Shown here: positions 1 to 10,839 of the stretch, in pieces | Layout: each line of letters begins with the position of its first letter | Numbering within the stretch: position 1 is the stretch's first letter | Source: Balneolaceae bacterium | Lineage (GTDB): Bacteria > Bacteroidota > Rhodothermia > Balneolales > Balneolaceae | Assembly: GCA_007693395.1 (NCBI GenBank) | Contig: REDS01000060.1 | Span: 1 to 64,000 of the forward strand | DNA: 64,000 nt | Direction of reading: 5' to 3' | Notes under the pieces: model-generated | Seen by the model: only the letters and a program-made list of their open reading frames with translations | Told to the model about the DNA's origin: nothing | Database searches by the model: none | Translations under genes and position numbers: made by a program

Positions 1-7
1 GTAATCT

Positions 8-874
8 TCACAGAATTCCCTTAAGTGTAACACCAATTTCAGCAGGGCTTTCTGCTACGGTGACACCGGCTTCGCGGAGGGCTTTTTTCTTATCGGCTGC
101 GGTACCCTGCCCGCCGGAGATAATCGCACCTGCGTGCCCCATACGGCGCCCGGGAGGTGCAGTACTGCCTGCAATAAATGCTACTACAGGTTTATTTACA
201 TGTTCTTTAATATAGGCGGCTGCTTCTTCCTCAGCCGACCCGCCAATCTCGCCAATAAGTACAATGGCTTCAGTATCGGGATCATCGTTGAAGAGTTTAA
301 CAGCATCGGTATGTGTGGTGCCAATTACAGGATCACCGCCAATACCAATGGCTGTACTTTGTCCCAGGCCGATTTTTGTCAGCTGGTCTACAGCCTCATA
401 GGTAAGGGTACCTGAACGGGAGATCAGGCCGATGTTACCCGGAGAAAATATCATAGCCGGCATAATGCCCACTTTTGCTTCGCCAGGAGTAATTACACCG
501 GGGCAGTTAGGGCCAATAAGCGTTGCTCCATGATTCACACATACCTGCTTCGCTTTAACCATATCTTGCACAGGAATCCCTTCGGTAATACATATAATTA
601 CTCCGATGCCGGAGATAGCAGACTCTATAATGGCGTCTGCAGCAAATGCCGGTGGTACAAAAATAACCGAAGTGTTTGCTCCTTCATTTTCAACCGCATC
701 GGCTACGGTGTTAAATACTGGTTTATCAAGATGTTTTTGGCCGCCCTTTCCCGGGGTTACGCCGCCAACTACATTGGTTCCGTACTCTATCATTTGGCCG
801 GCGTGGAAAGTTCCTTCGCTTCCGGTAAATCCTTGTACGATTAAACGGGTGTTATTACCAACTAATACACTCAT
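8..874 (-). CDS. sucD: Succinate--CoA ligase (ADP-forming) subunit alpha
   Basis: 288 aa ORF; CoA-binding N-terminus ([42 protein letters not shown]), GPNCPGVI and [14 protein letters not shown] motifs typical of SucD. Confidence 0.97.
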   Translation of the reverse strand: MSVLVGNNTRLIVQGFTGSEGTFHAGQMIEYGTNVVGGVTPGKGGQKHLDKPVFNTVADAVENEGANTSVIFVPPAFAADAIIESAISGIGVIICITEGIPVQDMVKAKQVCVNHGATLIGPNCPGVITPGEAKVGIMPAMIFSPGNIGLISRSGTLTYEAVDQLTKIGLGQSTAIGIGGDPVIGTTHTDAVKLFNDDPDTEAIVLIGEIGGSAEEEAAAYIKEHVNKPVVAFIAGSTAPPGRRMGHAGAIISGGQGTAADKKKALREAGVTVAESPAEIGVTLKGIL

Positions 875-1194
875 GAATCAGGTTAATTATTTAGATTATC
901 TTTTTATTTCAATCCCGTAAATATACCATCATTGGCTTTGATTGCCAAAGCAGTGATTGGGTAATAATAGGTTAAATCTTAAAAGCCCTTCAAGGCATCA
1001 GATGAATAAGCCCGCTACAAATTAAGAATTCATCTTAACATAGAGCGATAAGATTGTCTGTTCGGTTAATGACTTTCACTAACTGATTTCACATGGACAT
1101 TGATGATAGACTAACTATTTTTTCACACAGATACACTTTTTTAGATGTTGCAACATTACTATTTTAGTAGCAACCGCAAAATAAAATCACTCCA

Positions 1195-1458
1195 TTGAGC
1201 AAAACAACAAAAAAAACTGTTTGGTTTGGCATGAAGCTGACTCCTGAGCAAAAAGAAAAAATCAAATTGCTTGCCCGCCGTCGTGGAGTCAGTCAAAAGC
1301 AGGCCATTATGGACCTGATAGAACAGCAAACCGAAAATTTACCAAGGATAGCCCCTGAGGATTCTTTTTTAAAAGGGATTGAACATCTTTCCGGGGCTGT
1401 GAATGGGCCATCGGACCTCGCTGCCAATCCGGACTATATGGATGGCTTTGGGCAATGA
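1195..1458 (+). CDS. Putative ribbon-helix-helix-like antitoxin of a VapBC-type module
   Basis: 87 aa ORF with TTG start; basic N-terminus resembling RHH proteins; stop overlaps the ATG of the PIN-domain gene by 4 nt. Confidence 0.65.
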   Translation: MSKTTKKTVWFGMKLTPEQKEKIKLLARRRGVSQKQAIMDLIEQQTENLPRIAPEDSFLKGIEHLSGAVNGPSDLAANPDYMDGFGQ

Positions 1459-1865
1459 AAATTTTTATTGATACCGGACCAGTTGTTGCTTTTCTGAATA
1501 AAAATGATCAACATCACTCTTTTGTAGAACAGCAGATGCGGAATTATCCGCCTCCCTTCTATATATGTGAAGCCGTGGTTACAGAAAGTTTTTTCCTGAT
1601 GAGCCGCGTTCCAAATGGAGAAGAAAAACTTATTGAGCTGCTGGAAACCCCACATATTCAGCTTGAATCCTCTTATTCCAACCAACCAAGGCAGATTCAC
1701 GAGTTTGTTAAAAAATATTCAAATATCCCCATGTCTTTTGCAGACGCTTGTTTGGTACAAATGGCAGAGAAATCTAAAGATTCATTGATCTTTACCATAG
1801 ACAGGGGCTTTCAAATGTATCGTTCCTCTAATGGAAATCCTTTATCCCTTATCAGTCCTTATTAA
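1455..1865 (+). CDS. PIN-domain toxin (VapC-like ribonuclease)
   Basis: 136 aa; N-terminal MKIFIDTGPVVAFLNKNDQHH, later SFADACLVQMAE and FTIDRGF acidic motifs of PIN domains. Confidence 0.85.
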   Translation: MKIFIDTGPVVAFLNKNDQHHSFVEQQMRNYPPPFYICEAVVTESFFLMSRVPNGEEKLIELLETPHIQLESSYSNQPRQIHEFVKKYSNIPMSFADACLVQMAEKSKDSLIFTIDRGFQMYRSSNGNPLSLISPY

Positions 1866-2056
1866 AAAGGCAAACTCATACATGTGGGGCATTTCAGCAA
1901 GTCATCGGATGAGTCCTTTCAGGAAATATTTCTTTTTTTTGATGTAGCTACCCGTCCGGTAACACTCATTTGATGACTTGGCTGTGGGGTGTGATTTTTA
2001 CCACAAATCACTCAATCTGCTTTGTTGCACAGCCTGCTTTTCATTATTATTTCAGC

Positions 2057-4057
2057 ATGATTACGGACGATAAAAAGGAAGAAATTCGTATGGCTGCTGA
2101 CATCGTTGAGGTGGTGGGCGATTATGTTAAACTGAAAAAATCAGGCAGTGGATTTACAGGCCTATGTCCGTTTCATAATGAGAAAACGCCATCATTCCAT
2201 GTAACTCCCAAGCTGGGTATTTACAAATGTTTCGGATGCGGTGAGAGCGGCGATGTGTTCAGTTTTGTGATGGCACAAGAGGGTATAAGTTTTCCTGAAT
2301 CGCTGCGAACTCTGGCCGATCGATACGGTATCGACATACCAGATGAGCACGTGGAAGGAGAAGATGAACGTACCAGGCAGAGAGAAGGAATTTTCCATGC
2401 CCTGAAATTTGCCGGCCTCTTTTTTTACAGGCAACTGCTTGAATCGGACGAAGCCGAAAAAGCGCGTGCATATCTTGAAAACAGGGGATACAATAGAAAA
2501 ATCTGGCGAACATTCGGGCTTGGTTATGCGCCACAGCAAGATGCCCTTCTGAAAGCCGCTCAGAAAGAAGGCATTGGGGAAGAGTATCTTGCAGGTGCAG
2601 ATCTCATCAAACCGAGCACCCGCGGTGATGGATATTACGACACATTTCGCGATCGACTGATGTTCCCGATTTTTAATCCTTCGGGCAAGGTTATAGCTTT
2701 TGCAGGGCGGATACTGAACGAAAATAAAAAGACTGCTAAGTATATCAACTCTGCACAGACACTTGTTTACAATAAAAGTGAGGTGGTTTACGGTGTGAAT
2801 TTTGCGAGAAACGAAATCCGAAAAGAGGAAGAGGTGATTCTGGTTGAGGGGTACACGGATGTGATATCGATGAACCAGCATGATGTGAAAAATGTGGTTG
2901 CCTCAAGCGGTACCTCTTTGACTGCAGGACAGGTTAACATTCTGCAACGCTATGGAAACCGGATTATCATGATTTATGATGCCGATTCAGCAGGTCAGGC
3001 AGCTATGGTTCGCGGAATGGACATTGCCCTGGAACAGGGTATGGATGTTAAACTGATGGAATTGCCGGAAGGCGAAGATCCCGATTCCTTCATCAAGCAA
3101 TTTGGGAAAGATTCGTTTCTTGATCTTAAGAAAAAAACCGCAGAAGATTTTGTAACCTTCATCATCCAGAAAGCGGAGAAAGAGGGAAAGATGGAGAGCC
3201 CGTCCGACCGCTCATCAACCATTAAGCAGATTCTCGAAAGTATTTCGTTGATACCCGGCGAGCTGGACAGGCAGGTTTATGTACAGCATCTGCATCAAAA
3301 AACACAAGTGTACAGAAAGGGGAGCGACCGCGAATTGTTTCAGCAGCTCGACCTTATTTTGAACGAACGAAGGCGCCAGGAAGCATTCCGTAGCAGGCGG
3401 GCAACGCAGCCTCAGCAGGTGCCTCCGGCAGGCTCAATGCCCGATCGTGATTATTATGATGCCATTGATCCACGTGTTGCAGAGAGCAAACCGGTGAAGA
3501 AGAAGCCGCATTATGAGAAAGAAGTGATACGCCTTCTTCTACTTTATGGTGAGAAAATGCGGGAGTTTATCGGGCAGAACATTGGCGAAGATCACTTTGA
3601 AGATGATGAAATCCGCTCGTTTTTTATCGATATCATGGAAAGGCATCAGAGAGGCGAAGAGGCCACGAAAGAGCATTACATGAATCGTGAAGCTCCATTT
3701 CCAACGCTGCTCGGGGATGTGCTTCTTGAGCGCTATTCGGTTAGTGAAGGCCTTGCAAAGCGTGTTGGCGGAGAGTACCGACGTGATAAGAATCCGGTTC
3801 GGACAGCAAAATCATGCATGAAGTCACTTCGGCTTACGTTTTGTGAACGAAAACGGCAAGAGGTAACGGAGAGGATTAAAACAGCTGAACAAGAACAGAA
3901 AATGAAATTGATAGAGATGATAACGAAACTTCAAAAAGAGATTTCCAGAATAGAGCAAATGTCGTCCGATGAACTTTTTGATGATCCCGAATTTGCACAG
4001 AATGAACCGGAGATGGGTAAGAAGACGTTTGAGTATATAATGAAAGGGAAAAGTTGA
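2057..4057 (+). CDS. dnaG: DNA primase
   Basis: Zn-finger CPFHNEKTPSFHVTPKLGIYKCFGCGESGDVFSFV, TOPRIM VILVEGYTDVISMNQ; start moved to Met30 of the supplied ORF (MITDDKKEEIR). Confidence 0.97.
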   Translation: MITDDKKEEIRMAADIVEVVGDYVKLKKSGSGFTGLCPFHNEKTPSFHVTPKLGIYKCFGCGESGDVFSFVMAQEGISFPESLRTLADRYGIDIPDEHVEGEDERTRQREGIFHALKFAGLFFYRQLLESDEAEKARAYLENRGYNRKIWRTFGLGYAPQQDALLKAAQKEGIGEEYLAGADLIKPSTRGDGYYDTFRDRLMFPIFNPSGKVIAFAGRILNENKKTAKYINSAQTLVYNKSEVVYGVNFARNEIRKEEEVILVEGYTDVISMNQHDVKNVVASSGTSLTAGQVNILQRYGNRIIMIYDADSAGQAAMVRGMDIALEQGMDVKLMELPEGEDPDSFIKQFGKDSFLDLKKKTAEDFVTFIIQKAEKEGKMESPSDRSSTIKQILESISLIPGELDRQVYVQHLHQKTQVYRKGSDRELFQQLDLILNERRRQEAFRSRRATQPQQVPPAGSMPDRDYYDAIDPRVAESKPVKKKPHYEKEVIRLLLLYGEKMREFIGQNIGEDHFEDDEIRSFFIDIMERHQRGEEATKEHYMNREAPFPTLLGDVLLERYSVSEGLAKRVGGEYRRDKNPVRTAKSCMKSLRLTFCERKRQEVTERIKTAEQEQKMKLIEMITKLQKEISRIEQMSSDELFDDPEFAQNEPEMGKKTFEYIMKGKS

Positions 4058-4190
4058 GACTGAGGATAACGTTAAAGTAATGCCGGTGGACAAAAGATAG
4101 AGTTCAATTGTCTTTAAAGTTTAGTATATACACATAAATATATGTGCAGCAATTGGAAAGAATGTTGACATAAAATAATTATAATTAAGT

Positions 4191-4997
4191 ATGAATAAGG
4201 ATTTAGAAATTGCGAGGCTTGCGGCAAGAGAAGGTGTTCGGGTCATCAAAGAGTACCGGAAGGATGGAATTACTATTCAGGAGAAGGGATTTCATGATCT
4301 GGTTACTGATGCAGATCTTGCGGCTGAAAAGGCTATTCTTGCTGTAATTACAGAGAATTTTCCTGATGATGATATCCTAGCAGAAGAGACAGCCAATAGT
4401 GATTCTCTAAGCGAAAATCGAACCTGGATTATTGATCCGATTGACGGAACCACCAACTTTGCACACGACTTTCCCATCTACTGTGTATCGGTGGCACTTT
4501 GGGAAAACAGAGAGCCCAGGGTGGGGGTGGTTATAGAAGTAAACCGTGACGAGGAGTTTACAGCAGTAGCCGGTGGGGGAGCCTATATGAATGGCACAAA
4601 GATAGCAGTATCATCTACTTCAATTCCAAGAAACGGATTTGTAGCAACCGGTTTTCCGTATAATGACCTCTCTTTGGTTGACCCTTACCTGCGCCTTTTT
4701 CGTGTTTTGATGGAAGAGCTTCAGGGTATACGCAGGCCGGGAGCAGCGTCTTACGACCTGTGTAATGTTGCCTGTGGACGATTTGACGGATTTTATGAAT
4801 ATTCACTCCATATTTGGGATATGGCAGCAGCAGCTCTGATTATCCACGAAGCAGGTGGTACTGTTACTGACTGGAACGGCGGGAAAGGTTGGCCGTTTGG
4901 CCAGCGTGTTATTGCCGGTAATATGCATTTTCATGCCTATTTACTCGAAAAAATTAATGAGTACATTCCGGCTGAATCGCGCAAAAATGTTGGGTAA
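4191..4997 (+). CDS. Inositol monophosphatase family protein
   Basis: 268 aa; WIIDPIDGTTNFAHDFP and IWDMAAAALIIHEAGG motifs. Confidence 0.94.
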   Translation: MNKDLEIARLAAREGVRVIKEYRKDGITIQEKGFHDLVTDADLAAEKAILAVITENFPDDDILAEETANSDSLSENRTWIIDPIDGTTNFAHDFPIYCVSVALWENREPRVGVVIEVNRDEEFTAVAGGGAYMNGTKIAVSSTSIPRNGFVATGFPYNDLSLVDPYLRLFRVLMEELQGIRRPGAASYDLCNVACGRFDGFYEYSLHIWDMAAAALIIHEAGGTVTDWNGGKGWPFGQRVIAGNMHFHAYLLEKINEYIPAESRKNVG

Positions 4998-5094
4998 ACC
5001 TTTGTGATAGCTACGCTTTACCGAGCCGTTGTTACTTTAGTTTATTAAACAATGGGTAACCGCTTCAAAAATTTGGACTAATTGGATTAAGAAG

Positions 5095-6384
5095 ATGAAC
5101 AGAATAGGAATAAGGCACGAAGATAAATATACATTAGAAAGGAGAACACCCCTGATTCCTTCTGATGTGAGAGAACTCACTAAAGATGGCATAGAAATTC
5201 ATATTGAGAGTTCAGACAAACGAATTTTCAGGGATGATGAATTCTCCAACGCCGGTGCGGCTGTAGCCGATAATATGGCTGAATGCGACGTTGTTTTGGG
5301 CGTGAAAGAGATGCCCGAAAATTATTTTGCGAAAGATAGAACCTACATCTTTTTCTCGCATGTGATTAAAGGCCAGCCCTACAACATGCCGATGCTCAGA
5401 AATTTGATGAGTGCCGGAAGCACGCTCATTGATTATGAAAAAATTGAAGATGAAAACGGAAGAAGACTCATATTTTTTGGAAGGTATGCCGGTCTTGCCG
5501 GAATGGTTAATACACTATGGGCTGCTGGTAAACGATTTGAAGAACTGGGTATTGAACATGCTTTTTCGAGGTTGAAACAAGCCTATCGTTATAACGCACT
5601 GGATGAAGCTAAGAGTGACATTAAGGAAGCAGCTAAACATCTGCATAACATTGGATTGCCGGAGGGTATGAACCCGCTGATTATTGCCATCACTGGTGAT
5701 GGTAATGTATCGCAAGGTGCACTTGAAATTGCTGAACTTTTACAGGGTAACTCAATGACTACAGAAGAGTTGCGATCGGGAAAACACTTCGATACGAACC
5801 CTATTCAAATTGTAAATATTACTCCCGGGGATTACCTCACACATATTGACGGAAAAGAGTTTGACCTTGCCGATTACATAGCCAATCCTGAATGTTACAG
5901 GTCATCAATTGAAGAGCTATTGCCGCATATCGATATATTTGTGAATGGTATTTACTGGGATGAACGCTACCCGAAGCTCATCAAAAAAGAGTGGCTGAAA
6001 AAACAAGCCCAGTCCGGAGAACTCAAACTAAGGGTGATTGGGGATATTACTTGTGATGTGCATGGCTCTGTAGAATGCACAGAAAAAGCTACCGAAATTG
6101 AAGATCCGGTTTTTGTTTACAATCCCTCTGATGATCGCTTTAAGATGGGCTTCAGGGGGGATGGTATAGCCGTTATGGCGGTGGACATTTTACCGAGCGA
6201 ACTTCCAAGAGAAGCATCTGAGCATTTCAGTTCTGCACTTAAACCCTATATAAAAGCTCTGGCAAATGCCGATTTTTTACAGGAGTTCAGTAAACTTCAC
6301 CTGCCGGCACCCTTAAAAAAAGCAGTTATTGTTCATAGAGGAGAGCTCACTCCTGAGTACAAATATATTGAAGAGTTTCTTTAG
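5095..6384 (+). CDS. Alanine dehydrogenase/PNT-N-domain protein, lysine-ketoglutarate reductase/saccharopine dehydrogenase-like
   Basis: 429 aa; N-terminal IGIRHEDKYTLERRTPLIPSDVREL and later GDITCDVHGSVE, typical of LOR/SDH-like enzymes. Confidence 0.8.
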   Translation: MNRIGIRHEDKYTLERRTPLIPSDVRELTKDGIEIHIESSDKRIFRDDEFSNAGAAVADNMAECDVVLGVKEMPENYFAKDRTYIFFSHVIKGQPYNMPMLRNLMSAGSTLIDYEKIEDENGRRLIFFGRYAGLAGMVNTLWAAGKRFEELGIEHAFSRLKQAYRYNALDEAKSDIKEAAKHLHNIGLPEGMNPLIIAITGDGNVSQGALEIAELLQGNSMTTEELRSGKHFDTNPIQIVNITPGDYLTHIDGKEFDLADYIANPECYRSSIEELLPHIDIFVNGIYWDERYPKLIKKEWLKKQAQSGELKLRVIGDITCDVHGSVECTEKATEIEDPVFVYNPSDDRFKMGFRGDGIAVMAVDILPSELPREASEHFSSALKPYIKALANADFLQEFSKLHLPAPLKKAVIVHRGELTPEYKYIEEFL

Positions 6385-6479
6385 GTTATCTCAATTTTAA
6401 TTTTTTGCTATTGATCGGGGATAGATCTTTATTTAGATTTATTCTAAATAGATTTGCAATATCAAAACTACCCTCCATT

Positions 6480-7493
6480 ATGTTTCAAAAAGTACTTTCC
6501 GCACTATTTGTAGTGCTTTTTTTTATGTCGTGCGCTCAGCGCGATGAAGTAAATATCTACTCATCACGCCATTACGATACAGATAATGAACTGTATGACA
6601 GGTTCACAGAAGAGACCGGAATTCACATCAATCTGATAGAAGGTTCAAGTGATGAACTGATCGAGCGCATTCGGAATGAAGGTGTAAACAGCCCGGCTGA
6701 CATCGTAATTACAGTTGATGCCGGCAGGCTTTGGCGGGCAAAGGAGGCGGGTATTCTGCAGACTCATAATTCTGAGTTTCTGAACGAAACCATTCCACAT
6801 CAGATGCAGGACGCTGAAGGCTACTGGGTTGGGCTTTCTGAACGTACGCGGGGAATTATATATAACCTAAGCACCGTAGAACCAGCAGAATTACAGGGAT
6901 ATCTTCAGCTTGCTGACGAAAAATGGCAAGGCCGAATTTGTGTACGGTCTTCAAATAATATTTACAACCAATCACTTGTAGCGTCTATGATTGAAGTGCT
7001 TGGAGAAGAGGCTACGGAAGAGTGGGCAGAGCGGCTTGTTCGAAATTTTGCACGGTCACCACAGGGTGGCGATACCGACCAGATAAAAGCTGTTGCTGCC
7101 GGATTGTGTGATGTAGCTCTTGCAAATCATTACTATCTGGCACGGTTGATGCAGTCGTCTTCTGTCCAGGATCGCGAAGTTGCCAATCAGGTAGGTATCC
7201 ATTTCCCGCCAGCTGAATTTGGCGGAACTCACGTGAACATAAGCGGTGCCGGGATAGCAGCCAACTCTCCAAATCGTGAAAATGCAGTTCGTTTTATTGA
7301 GTATCTGGCAACCGATGATGCGCAACTGATTTTCGCGGTAGGTAATAATGAATTTCCTGTTCTCAGCGGCCTCGATTTACCGGAAGCTTTGCTCTCATTT
7401 GGCACGTACGACAGTGATGCTGTAAACGTAACGTATTACGGAGTGAACAACCCTGCAGCCATTCGCCTTATGGACAGAGTGGGCTGGAGGTAA
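6480..7493 (+). CDS. Fe(3+) ABC transporter substrate-binding lipoprotein (FutA/FbpA-like)
   Basis: Met26 of the supplied ORF starts a lipoprotein signal (MFQKVLSALFVVLFFMSCAQ); VNIYSSRHYDTDNELYDRFTEETGI and VNISGAGIAANSPNRENAVRFIEYL are typical iron-binding SBP motifs. Confidence 0.9.
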   Translation: MFQKVLSALFVVLFFMSCAQRDEVNIYSSRHYDTDNELYDRFTEETGIHINLIEGSSDELIERIRNEGVNSPADIVITVDAGRLWRAKEAGILQTHNSEFLNETIPHQMQDAEGYWVGLSERTRGIIYNLSTVEPAELQGYLQLADEKWQGRICVRSSNNIYNQSLVASMIEVLGEEATEEWAERLVRNFARSPQGGDTDQIKAVAAGLCDVALANHYYLARLMQSSSVQDREVANQVGIHFPPAEFGGTHVNISGAGIAANSPNRENAVRFIEYLATDDAQLIFAVGNNEFPVLSGLDLPEALLSFGTYDSDAVNVTYYGVNNPAAIRLMDRVGWR

Positions 7494-7577
7494 GTAGTCA
7501 AAAAGCTCCTGTATTGCATTTTTTGTTTGAGAATAAGAGCTCTACTCTTGATTTTTCAGTAGGTGGAACTTTCTGCT

Positions 7578-9272
7578 CTACGTTTTTCGGGTTCTTGCAA
7601 TAGATTTACTGAGGATAAATACGGGAACCAGCCCTACCAGAATAATTGCAAGTGCTGCACCGGATGACTCTGCAAGGCGCTCGTCTGAAGCCAGGCGATA
7701 AACCTGCACGGCAAGCGTGTCGAAATTAAACGGACGCACAATAATTGTAGCAGGTAACTCTTTAATAACATCTACAATAACAAGCATGATCGCCGCAAAC
7801 AGGCTGCCAGACATCATCGGAACATGCACTTTACCCAGTGTTTTCCCAAAGCTGTATCCCATTCCTTCGGCTGCTTCATCCATACTCGGGGTAATTTTGC
7901 CAAGGCTCGCCTCAACCGTGTTAAATGCCACTGCCAGAAATCGCACTACATAGGCAAATATCAGCGCAAAAATAGTGCCGCTGAGAAGCAGGCCGGATGA
8001 AATTCCAAACGTACTGCGCAGCCATCCGTCAATGGTGTTGTCCATCCAGCCAAATGGAATCAGGATACCTACGGCAATTACCGAACCGGGAATTGCATAC
8101 CCCATAGAGCCTATTCGGGTTGATGCTTTCGTTAAAAAATTGGGATTTAATCGAACACCATACGCCATGATTAGAGCGACGAGGAGAGCGATTAAGCCGG
8201 CAATCAGTGCAACAAAAATGGTGTTAATGCTAAACTGCAGAAACCGAGCGTCAACAGCGGCATCGAAATTGGCAATCATCATGTCAACAAGAATCAGAGT
8301 TGGTATAATAAAACCAATAAGCACGGGAATGGAACAGAAAACGGTGCTTGCCCATTTTTTCCAGCCTTGCAGTTTGTAAATATGAAGGTGTTTGTACCGG
8401 CCGGCCGTGCTCTGTTTCATATTCATCTTATTACGGCTCCATCGTTCAAGCAGAATTAGAAATAGGATGAAAATCAACAGAAATCCGGCAAGCTGGGCAG
8501 CTGCGGCACGCTCGCCAAGCCCAAACCAGGTTCTGTAAATGCCTGTTGTAAATGTTTGTACGCCAAAATAGTCAACCGTTCCAAAGTCATTGAGGGTCTC
8601 CATCAAAGCGAGAGCCATACCGGCTGCAATAGATGGCCTGGCCAACGGAAGGGCAATTTTGTAAAAGCTTTGCACCGGAGTTGCACCAAGGCTGCGGCTT
8701 GCTTCAAGCAGTGATGATGATTGCTCTAAAAAAGCAGCCCGTGTTAACAGATAAACGTAAGGAAAGAATACGAACGACATCATCAGGATGGCTCCGCCAA
8801 TGGATCGAACGTTCGGGAACCAGTAATCACCAAAACCCCAGCCCATTATATCGCGGATCATTGTTTGTACTGGTCCCGTATACGCCAGAAAATCAGTATA
8901 GGTGTAGGCCATCAGATAAGCAGGAACGGCCATTGGAAGAATCAACATCCAGTTGAACCATTTACTGCCGGGAAATGAACACATGGTAACCAGCCATGCA
9001 GTCCCAACCCCAAGAATAAACACCCCGCTGCCAACGCCAATCATTAAAATGATAGAGTTTTTCACATAATCCGGCAACACCGTTGATGCAAGATGCTGCC
9101 ACACATCACCGCTGGGAACAAAGAGATTGGCTGCAACGGTAAAAACAGGTACACCCACAAGCAGGGCAACGAATATGGTTAAAACTGTCCACCAGCCGGA
9201 ACCGGAACGTGCGGTAGCTGATGAGTTTTTTACAGGCCTGAGATGTTTTGTTTGCAGGAGGTTGCGAATCAT
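7578..9272 (-). CDS. Iron ABC transporter permease (FbpB/FutB-like)
   Basis: 564 aa polytopic protein with two BPD_transp_1-like halves (EASRSLGATPVQSFYKIALPLARPSIAAG; DEAAEGMGYSFGKTLGKVHVPMMSG). Confidence 0.92.
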   Translation of the reverse strand: MIRNLLQTKHLRPVKNSSATARSGSGWWTVLTIFVALLVGVPVFTVAANLFVPSGDVWQHLASTVLPDYVKNSIILMIGVGSGVFILGVGTAWLVTMCSFPGSKWFNWMLILPMAVPAYLMAYTYTDFLAYTGPVQTMIRDIMGWGFGDYWFPNVRSIGGAILMMSFVFFPYVYLLTRAAFLEQSSSLLEASRSLGATPVQSFYKIALPLARPSIAAGMALALMETLNDFGTVDYFGVQTFTTGIYRTWFGLGERAAAAQLAGFLLIFILFLILLERWSRNKMNMKQSTAGRYKHLHIYKLQGWKKWASTVFCSIPVLIGFIIPTLILVDMMIANFDAAVDARFLQFSINTIFVALIAGLIALLVALIMAYGVRLNPNFLTKASTRIGSMGYAIPGSVIAVGILIPFGWMDNTIDGWLRSTFGISSGLLLSGTIFALIFAYVVRFLAVAFNTVEASLGKITPSMDEAAEGMGYSFGKTLGKVHVPMMSGSLFAAIMLVIVDVIKELPATIIVRPFNFDTLAVQVYRLASDERLAESSGAALAIILVGLVPVFILSKSIARTRKT

Positions 9273-9363
9273 GTTATCCCAAAAATAGAGCTTTTAGATG
9301 AAGAAATGGCAACCATTTGGGTAAAAAATTGATGAAACTTTGTTTTCAGTGCAACTGGAGGAG

Positions 9364-10839
9364 TCAACGAATACCAAACTCTTTTTTTAGTGCAAGGTTA
9401 GCTGCGTGGTAGCCGCACATGCCATGAACGCCGCCTCCCGGTGGTGTAGAAGATGAACAGAAGTAAAGGCCTTTTGCAGGAGTAGCATACGGGTTTACAA
9501 AACTCACGGGACGAGAAAAGAGCTGCCGTAAATTCTGCATGCCGCCGTTAATGTCTCCTCCGATGTAGTTTGCATTATATTCTTCAAAATCGGAACAGTT
9601 CATGGTCCGCTTTTCATCAATTACATCCCGAAAACCGGGTGCAAACCGCTCGATCTGGTTCTCAATCTCCTCTGTCATATCTCTGGTTGAACCGTTTGGT
9701 ACATGGCAGTAAGCCCAAAGTGTGTGTCCGTTTCCGCCGGTTCTCTCCGAATCAAAAAGGCTTTGCTGTGCTACAAGTACAAATGGCTTTTTCGGATGTC
9801 GCCCCTCATTCATCGATTTTTCTGATTCAGCAATTTCCTGAAATGTGCCGCCTACATGCACGGTACCGGCACGTTGGCACTCTGTATCTTTCCATGGTAC
9901 CGGTTCTTTCAGGATGTAATCAATCTTAAAAACTCCGGATCCCAGCCTGAAATTGCGCAGCTTTTTTTTATAACGGGGCGAAAGATCGTCACCGGCTATA
10001 CGGGCAACCTGTCTGGGAGTAAGGTCAAACAGAACTGCTTTGGCTTTTGGAAGCTGAGATACACGTTCAACTCTGAATCCTGTTTCAATCTCGCCGTTAA
10101 GTGAAGTGAAGTAAGAAGCAAGTGCATTCGCTATGGCCTGGGATCCACCCGCAGCCACAGGCCAGCCATTTGTGTGTGCGGCACCGAAAAATACCAATCC
10201 GATAGCCGTTGTTGCCATTGAATGAAGAGGAAGTAAACTGTGCGCAGCCATCCCTCCAAATAAAGCTTTTGCTCGTTCGGTTTGAAACCGGGTTTGAAAA
10301 AGGGATGCAGGCTGAAGCCCTTTCAGGCCAAATGATGCGAGTTTAAACGGATGGGAGGGAATACTAAGCGGACCAAGGAAATCACCGGTTAATTTATCCC
10401 AGTTTTTGGTGATGGGTTCTGCAATTTGCAGGTACTCTTTTTCATCTTCCTGAAGATGAAATGCTGTTTCGTGAAGATCGTTATACAGAATGGCTGCCGG
10501 CCCATCATCCATGGGGTGGGCTGCAGGATGAATTGGATGAATCCATTTCAACCCAAATTTCTCCAGAGGCAGTTGCTTGAAAAATGGAGATGAGATACCC
10601 ATTGGATGAACTGCTGAACAGATATCGTGCAAGTAACCCGGCCTTATAATCTCTTTAGTACGGGTGCCGCCTCCAACCGTATCAGCTGCTTCAAAAATTT
10701 TAACGTGTAATCCCTCTTGTGCAAGACGAATAGCAGCTGCCAGTCCGTTCGGGCCAGACCCTACAACGATTGCATCGTACGAAGTTGAATTGCTGTTTTT
10801 CAATGTTTTGAATTGATTTATTACCGTTATAAGGTACAT
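9364..10839 (-). CDS. FAD-dependent oxidoreductase, phytoene desaturase-related
   Basis: Dinucleotide-binding YDAIVVGSGPNGLAAAIRLAQEGLHVKIFEA; C-terminal YFCSSSTPPGGGVHGMCGYHAA; 491 aa. Confidence 0.9.
   Translation of the reverse strand: MYLITVINQFKTLKNSNSTSYDAIVVGSGPNGLAAAIRLAQEGLHVKIFEAADTVGGGTRTKEIIRPGYLHDICSAVHPMGISSPFFKQLPLEKFGLKWIHPIHPAAHPMDDGPAAILYNDLHETAFHLQEDEKEYLQIAEPITKNWDKLTGDFLGPLSIPSHPFKLASFGLKGLQPASLFQTRFQTERAKALFGGMAAHSLLPLHSMATTAIGLVFFGAAHTNGWPVAAGGSQAIANALASYFTSLNGEIETGFRVERVSQLPKAKAVLFDLTPRQVARIAGDDLSPRYKKKLRNFRLGSGVFKIDYILKEPVPWKDTECQRAGTVHVGGTFQEIAESEKSMNEGRHPKKPFVLVAQQSLFDSERTGGNGHTLWAYCHVPNGSTRDMTEEIENQIERFAPGFRDVIDEKRTMNCSDFEEYNANYIGGDINGGMQNLRQLFSRPVSFVNPYATPAKGLYFCSSSTPPGGGVHGMCGYHAANLALKKEFGIR

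Noticed and set aside
2192-2881. 229-aa - strand ORF inside dnaG
   Set aside because: Antisense to conserved DnaG zinc-finger and TOPRIM coding sequence; no supporting features.
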